Assembly (NCBI GenBank): GCA_022432975.1
Contig: CM039509.1
Span: 8,309,043 to 8,373,042, forward strand
Direction of reading: 5' to 3'
Source: Begonia masoniana
Taxonomy: Eukaryota; Streptophyta; Magnoliopsida; Cucurbitales; Begoniaceae
Length of the DNA stretch: 64,000 nucleotides
The notes below the pieces were generated by a model. The model saw only the letters and a program-made list of their open reading frames with translations. It ran no database searches and was not told the DNA's origin. The translations under genes were made by a program, and so were the position numbers. Positions 35,643-46,430 of this stretch are shown piece after piece (position 1 is the stretch's first letter; the number at the start of each line of letters is the position of its first letter).

Positions 35643-37585
35643 TGTTATGAAAATTAATTCGCAAGTGTACGAGTTGCAACAAGTAATACAGTGATAAAAT
35701 AGAGCGTCGAACCCACGAGGACTTGTAATTAATAATCGAAATAATTAATCTTAATTCTAAATTGAGCACACGTTTGATGATTTTTAAGAATTGAAATTAA
35801 ACTAAGTAATTAAAACAATAAAAATAAATTGATGTCAAATAACAAAACAGATAAAATGAGATTAAATTTAATTGATAAAAACCTAGGTACTACGATTTCA
35901 CCAAGACAATATTTATTTCCGTCCTTCGCAATTATATTCATAAATATTTTTCCTATGTTGATGATCGATTTCACTAATTTCTAGTACAATCTCTCTCGAG
36001 CATTGCGTAGTTTATCTGATTAATGGATTATCACTTCTCAGTCTCAAATCCTGCATTAATCAAATACAATTCAATCAAGATATCACAATGATCACACCAA
36101 TACCGTAACTATCTTTAGCCTACGCATATTCATGACATTAATTTCAGTGCTCGGGTATTTATCACCTTTCGGTCTCAAAACACCCTAAAAATCAAGTAAA
36201 GATTGGCCAGAAATTTACAAGCTTTAAAAACAGAAATTAAATGCGTCAACAATATTGGAAGAAATATTCATAAAATATAATTAAACGAAGAACATAAAAT
36301 AATTATCGTCTGGCTACATCGTAGCCCTAGTAGAAAAACTTAGTTGATGCTAAAAGAAAAATAAACAACAATGATAAAATATTGCATAGTTAAACTTTAG
36401 AAATAAAAAGAAGAAAACACGATGGAAATAGCCTGATCGCCGAAAATCGCCTGCAATTCTGTGGAAATAGCCTTCTGCTTCTTGCCCTCCAAATCGCCGA
36501 AAGCCAGGATATATCGAATACCCTATATCTCAGCTCTTTTACCGTAGGTTTTTATTTATCTCTTATCACTCAATCAATGGTTGAGATTTTAGATGTTTTA
36601 CTTTGATGGTCCAGATTAGAAGTATCCTCCTTTCCAAAATTGACTTCGTGTGCGATCGATCGCCTGAAATGAGCGATTGATCGCCTCTTGTTTGTGTCTC
36701 GATCGTCAGCACTTGATCGCCTGAAGGAGCGAACGTTCGCCACATCCTCTGGTTTTCTTGCATAATTCTTCTAAAAACTTCATGTTTTGTGGCGATCGAT
36801 CGCCACGTCTTCTGTATACTTTCCTCCCGAGTGCAATTCGTGTTCTCCTGAGGTGAATGATCGCGGTGAGTATGGCGATCATTCGCCTCCTTGTTTGTCT
36901 TCTAAGATCAATTTTTTTTTTCTTTTCTCTCTTGTTTCTTCTTTTATTTCACTAACTTTTTTCTTTTCTTTTATTTCACTAACTTTTTTCTTTTCTCTCT
37001 TGTTTCTTCTTTTATTTCACTAACTTTTTTCTTTTCTCTCTTGTTTCTTCTTTTATTTCACTAACTTTTTTCTTTTCTCTCTTGTTTCTTCTTTTATTTC
37101 ACTAACTTTTTTCTTTTCTCTCTTGTTTCTTCTTTTATTTCACTAACTTTTTTCTTTTCTCTCTTGTTTCTTCTTTTATTTCACTAACTTTTTTCTTTTC
37201 TCTCTTGTTTCTTCTTTTATTTCACTAACTTTTTTCTTTTCTCTCTTGTTTCTTCTTTTATTTCACTAACTTTTTTCTTTTCTCTCTTGTTTCTTCTTTT
37301 ATTTCACTAACTTTTTTCTTTTCTCTCTTGTTTCTTCTTTTATTTCACTAACTTTTTTCTTTTCTCTCTTGTTTCTTCTTTTATTTCACTAACTTTTTTC
37401 TTTTCTCTCTTGTTTCTTCTTTTATTTCACTAACTTTTTTCTTTTCTCTCTTGTTTCTTCTTTTATTTCCTATTTTCCAATAAAGTTTGCTGCACACTCA
37501 CACAAAACTCGTCAAATACTTTCAAACACTTGAGAAAAACTTATCAAATCAAGTATAAATAAGTGTGTAAAATACACACTTATCA
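35643..37585 (-). mobile_element. Solo LTR of a Tat/Athila-type element, TSD AGAAT
   Basis: Begins TGTTATGAAAATTAATTCGC and ends TACACACTTATCA. Both sides carry the same 5 bases AGAAT (35638-35642 and 37586-37590). It reads on the minus strand (TGATAAGTGTG start). It contains CGATCGATCGCC-type words (about 36650-36885) and a 41-bp tandem array. No internal region remains, as expected after LTR-LTR recombination. Confidence 0.92.
36911..37475. repeat. 41-bp pyrimidine-rich tandem array in the solo LTR
   Basis: Thirteen full copies plus one 27-bp short copy near the left end. Each copy contains CTCTCTTGTTTCTTC and TTTATTTCACTAAC. The copies are essentially identical (CTTGTTTC at 36931, 36999, 37040, then every 41 bp to 37450). 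Confidence 0.93.
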
Positions 37586-38147
37586 AGAATCAATCTTACG
37601 AACCTCCTCGGCAAGAATACGTTCCCTCACACCGGTGAATACCAGTTTAGCACTTCCAACTGAGTTACTAACTGTTACTCTCATAGGCTCCCAACTATTC
37701 GGTAGAGAAACCAACAAAATTAGGGCACGAACCTCATCCTCAAAATCAATTTCCATAGATAGCAATTGATTCACAATCGTATTGAATTCATTCAATGTGC
37801 TGCGCAGGAAGTACCTCATATTTCAGATAAAGCTTCTTCATAAAAAATACCTTATTATTCACAGATGGTTTCTCATACATATCAGATAGAGCCTTCATCA
37901 GACTCGCGATGGTCTCCTCCATCGTCACGTTGTGAGCAACGCTTTTGGCTAACGTCAATCGGACGACTCCCAAAACCTGTCTATCAAGGAGATTCCATTC
38001 GCTGTCTTCCATCTTCTCTGGTTTCGCACTCAAAGGAAGATGAAGTCTTTTCACATACAAGTAATCCTCGATTAGCATTTTCCAGAATACAAAATCTGTC
38101 CCATCGAATTTTTCAATAATATGTCCTGTGCTATCCTCACCTGCCAT
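37586..38147 (-). pseudogene. Copia gag N-terminal part (266-bp-LTR element)
   Basis: The minus-strand ATG at 38147 starts MAGEDSTGHIIEKFDGTDF; the frame continues with a UBN2-type gag core (WNLLDRQVLGVVRLTLAKS). A frame break near 37805 separates it from the next block (LNEFNTIVNQLLSMEIDF, LPNSWEPMRVTV), which is cut by the solo LTR at 37586. Confidence 0.85.
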
Positions 38148-39203
38148 AGTTATCAATAATCAATGCCCAAAAAACTGATATTTCCAGATCAATTATTCAA
38201 CCCTAATAATCAATCCAAGTCCATCCAAAAACTAATAATTTTATTCCCAAAAATATCACAGAATTCTGTTGTCGACTGAGAAATAAATTCAATCGGAGAG
38301 CGAGCAAGCTTCACAATCGCGGTGAACAGCGAGTTCTTCTCTGCTTTGTGAATTCTCAACACCAACCCTAGTAGATAAATTCCAAAACAGTTCCTGTGCT
38401 TCACAATGTCTAAACTGAAAATTCCACAGTTCCTCTCTGCTGCGATTCTCCAAATTCACAGAATTCTCCACAAATTCAAAAACTGATTTACCTAAAAATA
38501 TCTCAACCACAAAAAATATCTCATCTCCAATAATTCAAAATAGCACCACAATATTACCCAATATTCCACCAACAAACCAATGACGCAAAATCCAGAGATT
38601 TCCAATATTGAAAAACAAATAAAGTTTTCAATTTTGGAATTGAAAATCAAATATCTCAAACAACAATGCTCTTGGCGATCCTGGCAACGACAGAAACTGG
38701 CAGCGGCCAAGCAGGGACGGCGTGGCGACTTCTTCCTCGTCGGCGTGGTCTGCGCCAGAGCTGTGCCGATCTGCGTTGGCCGTCGGTTCTGTGCGTACGA
38801 CGGACAGTGGCTTTTTCTGGTCACTCTTCGTGTGGGCTGGGGCTCTGGCAGAACAGAACAGGGCCTCTGTTCTTCGCAGTCGGCGGTGGCGGAGCAGGTC
38901 GGCGGTGGTCGGCTGAGGCGGCGCTTCTCCTCTCTCGGTGCAGCGGCGGTGCTCGGTGGAGAAACTCTCTGTTTCTTCTTCGCGTGAGGAAGACAATTCC
39001 TCCTCTTCTCTGTTCTTCGCGGTGAAGAACAGAACACAAAAAATCCCTTTTTGTTTTTGTTTTTTTTTTTAATTTCTGCCAATAATTTCTTTCTCCTTTG
39101 CAAATTTCACACACATATAATTGCAAACCTGAAATCGTTTGATACCCTTCGAAAAATCAAGCCCTGATTTTTGAAACCTTCAACCTGAAGCTCTGATATC
39201 AGT
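38148..39203 (-). other. Leader region and primer-binding site of the 266-bp-LTR copia element
   Basis: Untranslated leader between LTR and gag, partly G/C-rich (38640-39000) with several overlapping open frames that look incidental. The primer-binding site, minus strand TGATATCAGAGC, lies at 39190-39201. A related leader occurs at 45240-46574. Confidence 0.65.
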
Positions 39204-39469
39204 TGTTAGGATTAGACGTCCTAATCCACCTATAACGAACGATCGATAAATTGAAAAAGAAAAACGAGAAAATAATGGACACCAAATTTTACGTGGAAAC
39301 CCTAGAAAGGGAAAAAACCACGGGCAGAGGAGAGAATCACTAATATCAAATTCGGTACAATGAGTTCTGCGACTCAAGCATCAATATATAGAGAAAACGT
39401 AAAACCCTAATATTGATATACGGGCCCGATCCAGCCCAACTAGAATTCGGGTCACACCAAATTCTAACA
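39204..39469 (-). repeat. 5' LTR (element sense) of the 266-bp-LTR copia element
   Basis: 266 bp, TGTTAGG...TCTAACA. Its outer edge carries the duplication ATGCA and the last 8 bp of the hAT terminal repeat. Confidence 0.92.
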
Positions 39470-39490
39470 ATGCACACCCCTACTTTCATT

Positions 39491-39763
39491 TAATTTTAGA
39501 CCTTAGCTTACTCTATAACTTAAAATAAATAATCTATATATATATTTTCCTCTAAAAGAATTGATATATCTTACTTTGAGACTTTTTCCCCAATCTTCCA
39601 CTTCTTCTCCTTGCACTTAATTCACCTCCTATTTCACAACAATTTTTTCATGTTTTTGCTTATTTCTTCATGTGGGTTTTGTTCTTCGTATTGTTCTTTG
39701 CATTATAGGAGTTGGGTTTCTGCAATTTTGATCGAGAAATTTGTGGACCCTAAAAGTTATGAA
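39491..39763 (+). pseudogene. Relic of a receptor-kinase 5' leader
   Basis: About 39650-39763 aligns over roughly 105 bases with the 5' leader of the receptor kinase gene at about 54135-54240; shared words include GGAG-TGGGTTTCTGCA and TTCTTTGCATTAT or TTCTTCGCATTAT. Identity is roughly 75-80% by eye. No kinase coding sequence follows; a copia LTR begins at 39764. It is best read as the stump of a duplicated receptor-kinase gene. Confidence 0.6.
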
Positions 39764-40765
39764 TGTTAGAATTCTTAAACGATCTAAACATGTTTTACCA
39801 ACCGAAATTAACACATTTAAATCAACGCGGAATAAAATTGAAATAACTCTCGCCATTGATGCTTGAAAAATAAGTACTGTTGCTTTCTCTATGGTTTAGT
39901 CTCTTCTAAACTCTCATCAATCTCTTAACGATGATGTATTTCTTCTGAAAGAGATGTTGGGCTTAGGGACCTTTATTGTAAGAATTCTTCACACTCTAAG
40001 ATTTCCTCCATCAAAAAGTTTTATAGAAGAAAATGGCATAAGCAGAAGAGGTGTGAGTGGATAGTTTCTTTGACAAAAAATGTCCAAAAACCGAACCAAA
40101 ATATGTGGAAACCAAACTCATAATGAAACACCATACCACTCTAACATTATCCCACTTGTTCTATATTTTATATTATTTTTGTAGTAAAAAAACGCAATAC
40201 ATGAATCATAACGATAAATCCTCTTAATATGATCGAGAATTATCTTTCATGTATCACAATGTATTATGTTCCTTTATTTATTGCCCATAAACTTAATCGA
40301 TAAACCTTATGTTTGTTCCAGGTCTAATAATTAAATATATTTCTTAAAATAAATGTGAACATAATAAATATCAACATGAGAAATATCATCAGAAGAGTTA
40401 CATCAAATATTGGTTCTTACAACGAAAAACTACATATAGAAACCAAGTCTCATTCTCTCTACATGATCCTTAAATTTCAAAATTGGCACGTCTTTAGTCA
40501 AATGATCAACTATCATCAATTCAGTGCTAATGAATTTGATGATCACTAAATCAGTGCTAATGTCGATGTGCTTACTTCGACTACCACTTTTGTTGTTTTT
40601 AGCCATAAAAACAAAAATTCAATTGTCACAATATATCTTCAATAGCCTAGAAATAGAATCTATGATTCTAAGCCTTGAAATAAAACTATTCATCCATACA
40701 CCATGTGAAGTAGCCTCAAAACATGATACAAACTCAATTTCCATAGTGGATGTAGAGGAAACGAT
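39764..40765 (-). mobile_element. Truncated Ty1/copia element with one 383-bp LTR
   Basis: An LTR at 39764-40146 has matching inverted ends TGTTAGA...TCTAACA. The next bases give a minus-strand polypurine tract (ACAAGTGGGATAA). Inside, the minus strand encodes the pol C-terminus: RNase H (MEIEFVSCFEATSHGVW, LLKIYCDN) and a TKDVP-like end. The element stops abruptly near 40765; the rest of pol and the other LTR are absent. Confidence 0.82.
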
Positions 40766-40950
40766 ATTCGAATGAGGTAGTAGAGGTAGATGGTCTTCGA
40801 CTCTTCGCAAGGCAGAGGTTCGCACCCTATGCGAGTCGTGAGGCTGGAAGGAGATGGTGAATCGCGAGGTTGGAAGGAGATGACGAATAGCAAGGCTGGA
40901 AGTTGCGAGGTTGGAAGGAGCACTTGCAGCTAGCAAAAGTTGGAAATTAC
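40766..40950. repeat. Short G-rich direct repeats
   Basis: The words GCGAGGTTGGAAGGAG and GGCTGGAAG recur about five times at 40840-40920. No gene is seen. The stretch joins a minus-strand and a plus-strand copia fragment. Confidence 0.55.
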
Positions 40951-42465
40951 CACAGATGAACATGAAGAATGCATTTTTGCTTGGTGAGCTGGATCAAGAA
41001 ATCTACATGAAACAACCAATGGGTTTCCAAAGTCTAGATCCTTTTGAGTATGTGCATAAGCTTCAGAAGACGCTCTATGGGTTAAAACAAACACCTAGAG
41101 CATTGTATGGTAAGATTGTTGAATTTCTTACTCACAACGGTTATTCAATAACATCTGTAGATTCTAGTTTGTTCGTCAAAACTAAAGGAGGGAAGCTAGC
41201 TATTGTGCTAGTGTATGTAGATGATTGATCTTCACATAAATTGTGAAAAAGAAATTATTCAAACCAAGAAGAATTTATCAATTTATTTTCAAATGAAAGA
41301 ACTTGGACAGCTCTAACTACTTTCTTGGTATAGAGGTCGATCATACTCAAGAAGAAATTGTTCTCCATTAAAAAAGTATTTTGTAGATCAATTGAACAAT
41401 TTTGGAATGCTTATGAGCAAACCAATCTTGACTCCGATGGAGTCTCATGCTAATCGAGAAGGGAAATACCTGGGTGATGCTACATTGTATAGGCAATTGG
41501 TAGGAAGTCTCGTATATTTAACATTAACATAACCATATATTTCTTTTGCAGATGGTGTGATGAGTCACTACATGCAAAATCTGAAGAAGCCTCATTTGAA
41601 AGCAATTTGACGAATACTGAGATATGTGAAGAGTGCACTTGGATGGATGGCTATGATGATGCTGACTATGCAGGTGATCATGATACTCGATGTTCAACTA
41701 CTGGGTATGCTTTTATGCTTGGGTCTGGAGCAATTTCTTGATGTAGCAAAAAAGCAACTAACAGTGTCTTTGTCAACCACAAAGCGGAGTATTGAGCGGC
41801 GGCGATGGGAACTCAATAAAGCACTTGGCTTATGCAATTATTAAAGGACTTGCATCAGTCATCAAAGTATGACACTCTTTTATATTGCATGACTTGAAGA
41901 GAATTCAACTTTTCATGCAAATTCGAAACATGTGGAGATACATTACCATTTATTAGGAAAAAAGTTTTGCGGAAGAAATTGCATTGAAGCATGTTAAGAC
42001 AGAAGACCAAACTGCAGATTTGTTTACAAAAGGCTTCCGTGACAACAAGTTTGAAAGTTTCTGTCATCAACTAGGTATGGTGAAGAGAATGGAAGCCAGG
42101 GTTAAGGGGAGTGTTAAAATTGCAACACCAGCACATGTCGTTGATATTTTAAACCTAGCCTTTAACTGTTCAAAGTTACTTCTGTAACGCCCCGAGTTAT
42201 CTGAACCCGGTTCGCTACCCATAACATTATCATGACTAAGAAATTTTGATAATAAATTCAAAGCTTCACTCGACAGTCAAGATTAGACTTCTCAAAATAT
42301 TTAAAACTTGCAGCGGAAATTCTTTTTGAACAACAATGAAGTTAAACAAAACTGTGAAAAACATTATTAAAATAGTCATTGGGAATGTTAAGAAATATTC
42401 AGCCGAAAGGAATGAGGGTTTAAGGCACGAAATACTCTTTCGGTTTCAGAAGACAACGCATCTGC

Positions 42466-42900
42466 CGACGACTAAGTCAACGGAAGAAGCAGGAATAGAA
42501 AACCGAGGACTCCTGCCGATGACGTCAGCCGGAAGGAAGGAAAACAAAAGACATCACTCGGTAGACTTCATCTACCGATGACGTGTACAAACAACGCAAC
42601 ACCCTCCGCCGATAATGCTAATACAACTCTTTCCGATAGAATTAAAATACACACTACATCTTCCGATCAATTAGACTACATCTGCCGACACGTGCTTCAC
42701 GCGTGACTCCATAAGACATCTACCGGTATTTTAGACTTTCATCTTCCGATAGACTTACACACCGCATCTACCGACAGACTTTCATCTTCCGATAGACTTA
42801 CACACCGCATCTACCGATAGACTTTCATCTTCCGATAGACACCAAACCACAACTCAATACCTGCCGATAGGCATCACCTACCGATAGAAACAGAGCGACA
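42466..42900. repeat. CATCTNCCGATAGAC motif cluster in the solo LTR
   Basis: About fifteen diverged copies of CATCTNCCGAT, some in tandem as a unit of about 40 bp (42735-42840, alternating CATCTACCGA and CATCTTCCGATAG). The core is the reverse complement of the ATCGGCAGATG core in the SIRE-like LTR. Confidence 0.75.
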
Positions 42901-43409
42901 TTCCGAATACTCTTAACTATACCTATACGACCCCATCTAAGAAGAGAACCTGTCTGCTCTACTGAAATCGCTTTATAAACAATTCAGACCAATGCATCAC
43001 TCTACATCCATCAAATAATAAATTTCAAATTTCCAAAAAAATACCAACATCAGAAAGTAAAACTCAATTTGTCCAAACGCTGAAATCACTACTGTTATGA
43101 AAACTCGATCCATCTAAAATAAAGCATTGATAATAAAACCTTCACTCCACAGACATCAATTAAACTGCCCCATCAGCTGCCAGAACATTGTGTGGATGCA
43201 CTCCTCCAACCCAACTAGCCTTCTGTGAACTCAGTAAACACACCTGCTAAAACTTCTTCACCTACATTACAAAACTCATCTATTAGCCTAATGCTAAGCA
43301 AGTAAAGCAATAATGCATGAAAAGCTGAAGACATGTCATCCTAGCATGCAGTTTCTACTTTTCTCATCTCTGTTACATATTCATCGTTATAATCGGATTC
43401 CTCTCTAAA

Positions 43410-43593
43410 TTGGGAGTTGAATCACTTCTCCCAAAGTATGAACATCCCTGTCTCATTAGGAGTTGGATTAATTCTCCTAACAGTGAATATATATATACTG
43501 ATCAATGTTCAGATCCACTTCGAAATTGGGAGTTGGATCAGTTTTCCCAAAGTATGATCCCTGGCTCATTAAGGGTTGGATTAGTTCCCTTAA
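43410..43593. other. Four hairpins with co-varying stems and a common loop
   Basis: Hairpins at 43410-43434, 43456-43480, 43526-43550 and 43569-43593 each have a 7-bp stem and an 11-nt loop. The loop is TTGGAT(T/C)A(A/G)TT in three and TTGAATCACTT in the first. Stems: TTGGGAG/CTCCCAA, TTAGGAG/CTCCTAA, TTGGGAG/TTCCCAA (one G-T pair), TTAAGGG/CCCTTAA. They form two tandem units of about 115 bp. Confidence 0.85.
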
Positions 43594-45956
43594 CAGAAAA
43601 TGTTTCACATAAATCACTTCAGAATGTTCACTTCCTCACTATATCAAAACATGTAAACTCATTTTCGTATATTTTCAAATATATGATGCATGAAACAGGA
43701 AAATATTCAAACACACAAAAATCCTAATGTTCTGTGATGTAGGCCCGAAGGCACAAGCAAACTTTACTTACCTGGATTCCTAGCAAATGCTCGGTTAAGA
43801 GCTACTTCGGGGGTTTGTTCACCTATATTCATAAACAGAATGTTAAACCTTAATCTAAGCTATTCAGAAATCTAAGGAGTTAGTTTGGGAACACTACTCA
43901 TAGAGCATTCCCGAATAAACTCCAAACCCGAACCGCTATTTCTCTCAACTTTTCCAAAATACTCACATTGTCCTAATTCGGTTATCTATTCGTCAATACA
44001 TGAAGAAAACTAAAGAACTTACCTAAGTTGAAGGGTATCGGGAAGGGAAATCGTCTGGAGAGCTCTACTGGGTTGAGCTGAAAAATCGAGAGTGAAATGA
44101 GCATTGACGGCTATACCTCATTTACTCTTTCCTTAAATACGTTATCCACAATATAAATTGACAATTACCCTTATGCCCTCACTTAGTTACTCATTAACCT
44201 AATTGCTATTTCTCCCTATTTCATTCTATAAAATTCACACTTAGAAGATTAATTGGTTATTTTAATTCTAATAAACCGGGTGTTACAACTTCTCCTATTT
44301 TCTAGTGTTTTTTTAGTCAATTCATGGTATGTTATTTTATTTTATTTAAAACAACAATAAATAGCATTGGAAGGAAGATAACCAATTTTAAGAAAGAACG
44401 AAGAAAAGCTTAGGCTCCCCATCAATATATAAAGGAAGACAATAAATATCGAAAAAAGAGAGCAAAAACAAGAGTGATTTTGGAATACTTTTTTTTTTTG
44501 AATAATTTAACTATTAAGATTATTTTGGGTGGATCGCAATTTAGTCTCTTATCTTAGGAGTTATTTTGTTGCGAATGCTCTTGAATTTTTTTAAACAAAA
44601 TAAATCTTAATTTTTTGACTATCAACAAATATATCATTGTCGTTGTTTAATCTTTTAATGCCTTCAAGTAGAATGGATATTACAGACTCACTTCTAAATT
44701 CGATAGAAAACTATGTGCTTTATTCTCTGGTTAAATATGGAAGATTCGCAGCATAAGTTACACGAGAGACCATAAAAAAATTGCTACTTCTAAAAAGTAG
44801 TAGTACTACATTTGAAAGAAAGTCCACTCTTAACTTTTCACTTGAAGAATTTATAGATTAAACAAAACAAGAATATATTTAATGATAGTCAAAAAGTTGA
44901 TTCATTTTATTAAAAAACATTCTAAGTTTCCGCTATATAAATTGTTGACAACGATAGAGTTTAAATTATAATTTACTTAATTATTTTTTCTATCAATGAC
45001 ATATATGTATTCCGATAAATATATTGAAAAAAGTTTATCAATTGACCCTTTCCAAAGCCAAATTGAAACTCTGGAATCAAATTAGGAGACTCAAAAAATG
45101 CATATATTACTCGGAAAAGCCAAAGATTTTACAATAAAATCGACCATCTTAATTTATTATCTCTGAAAATTAGGTGACCTAAAAGACGAACGGTGATGCC
45201 AATATCCACGTGGCAATACTGGGACAGCGCCGTCACGTCAGAATAAATCCCTAAAATATTCTGAAGCAGAGTTGAACCGATGCAATTGATTTCAGAATTT
45301 TCAATCACAAAATCTCAAATACTCAATTTTCCCAAAACTGATTTTTCTTTTTTAATTAATGTCCAAAAACTAAAAATCACTGTCCCTGTTCTATAAGGAC
45401 TAGAATCGGCAGTCGGAGGCCACGCAATTGCCGGAATGCTGGACAGAGATTGCGTTAGAGCAGATTGGAGCTGCTCGGATGTTGTTGCTGTTCCGAGCGA
45501 CTGGAGCAGCGTCGGCAGTGGGGGGTTCGTCTGAGCTGTGCTCGGGGTGTTCTGAACGGAGAGAAGGCGATGTCTTTTCTGCTCGGCCGGCGTCGGCTTC
45601 CTGGCGAGCAGCAAATTCTGAACCGCAGCGGCAATTTTGCTCGGGTCTGTGTCGGAGCAGATCAGCTGCAGTGCTTTTCTGTTCATGCGACGGCGAACGG
45701 CGCTAGGGCTCCGATTCCTTCTTCACTGCTGAGTCCCTTCTCCTCAAGGCTCTCTGTTCTCCTTCGCAGACGACGACGACAGTGGAGGAAATCTTTCGCT
45801 TCGCGTGAGCTGCGGCTCGGGTATAACAAAACAGAGGTTATTCTATTTTTCTTCTCTTCCCTCTATTCTCTTTGTTCTTCACTGTCGGTCGAAGAAGACA
45901 ATCGAAGGTGAATTCTTTTTTCACCTTTTCTTTTCACCTTTTATTTTATTTTATTT

Positions 45957-46236
<280 letters not shown>

Positions 46237-46430
46237 CTCATAATATTTAATTTTGTGATGTAGGTGTTTTTTATCTGAGGAAGAACTAGCTGGGCTCGAG
46301 AACCCTCTATAGGCAGGCGAGTATACAGAGGAGGAATGTCGTCTCGGTTTTGAATAAAAATTTAAAGTTATGCTTTTATTGTTTAAAAAGATATTTTATA
46401 ATTAGTTTGCATTTAATTTATTTTATTTTA
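46237..46430. repeat. Fragment of the 47223-49369 LTR family
   Basis: About 180 bp closely match 48879-49070 (shared GAACCCTC-AGAGGCAGG-type words and GAGTATACAGAGGAGGA). It is embedded at the T-rich position of the copia leader. Confidence 0.8.

Larger units (their letters stand above)
15920..39469 (-). mobile_element. Ty1/copia element with 266-bp LTRs, non-autonomous, containing further insertions
   Basis: Two 266-bp LTRs (15920-16185 and 39204-39469) share TGTTAGGATTAGACG starts and ATTCTAACA ends. They are flanked by the identical duplication ATGCA (15915-15919 and 39470-39474). The primer-binding site lies by the right LTR, so the element reads on the minus strand. With the nested gypsy element and the solo LTR taken out, about 3.4 kb remains: leader, gag and a protease/pre-integrase segment. 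Integrase core, reverse transcriptase and RNase H are missing, so it would have depended on another element. A related LTR plus leader lies at 45240-46841. Confidence 0.93.
12533..39482 (+). mobile_element. hAT DNA transposon, split by a 23.6-kb nested insertion
   Basis: The left end TAGGGGTGAGCA (12533) and the right end, which rejoins as TGCACACCCCTA (last bases 39475-39482), form hAT-type terminal inverted repeats. Both are flanked by the identical 8-bp target-site duplication CTTTCATT (12525-12532 and 39483-39490). Removing the inserted copia block (15920-39469, with one copy of its duplication) leaves a hAT element of about 3.4 kb. CGGTTCGGTT-like subterminal repeats occur near both ends (12590-12720, 15790-15910). 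The coding part is a decayed BED-type transposase. Confidence 0.92.
42183..44287 (-). mobile_element. Solo gypsy LTR (2.1 kb), TSD ACTTC
   Basis: Ends TGTAACGCCCC and CCGGGTGTTACA, flanked by the identical ACTTC (42178-42182 and 44288-44292). The related copia copy B at 52380-52400 shows the uninterrupted site CAAAGTTACTTCTCC, which confirms the insertion. It carries a CATCTNCCGAT motif cluster (42466-42900) and four paired hairpins (43410-43593). Confidence 0.95.
40951..45240 (+). pseudogene. Ty1/copia 3' fragment (copy A), split by a solo LTR
   Basis: Plus-strand reverse transcriptase (NMKNAFLLGELDQEIYMKQP, LYGLKQTPRALY, then YVDD followed at once by TGA), a shifted RNase H block and the terminal DQTADLFTKGFRDNKFE. 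A polypurine tract follows (AAGGGGAGTG) and an LTR starts TGTTAAAATTGC at 42112. The LTR continues after the inserted solo LTR at 44288 to about 45240. Multiple stops are present. A second, shorter copy lies at 51636-52943. Confidence 0.82.

Noticed and set aside
38492..39103. Several overlapping 100-200-residue frames on both strands
   Set aside because: G/C-rich copia leader; no recognisable domain, no start context, and frames overlap on both strands.
45315..45911. Open frames on both strands (up to 148 residues)
   Set aside because: Same kind of G/C-rich leader as 38.5-39.1 kb; no family similarity seen.
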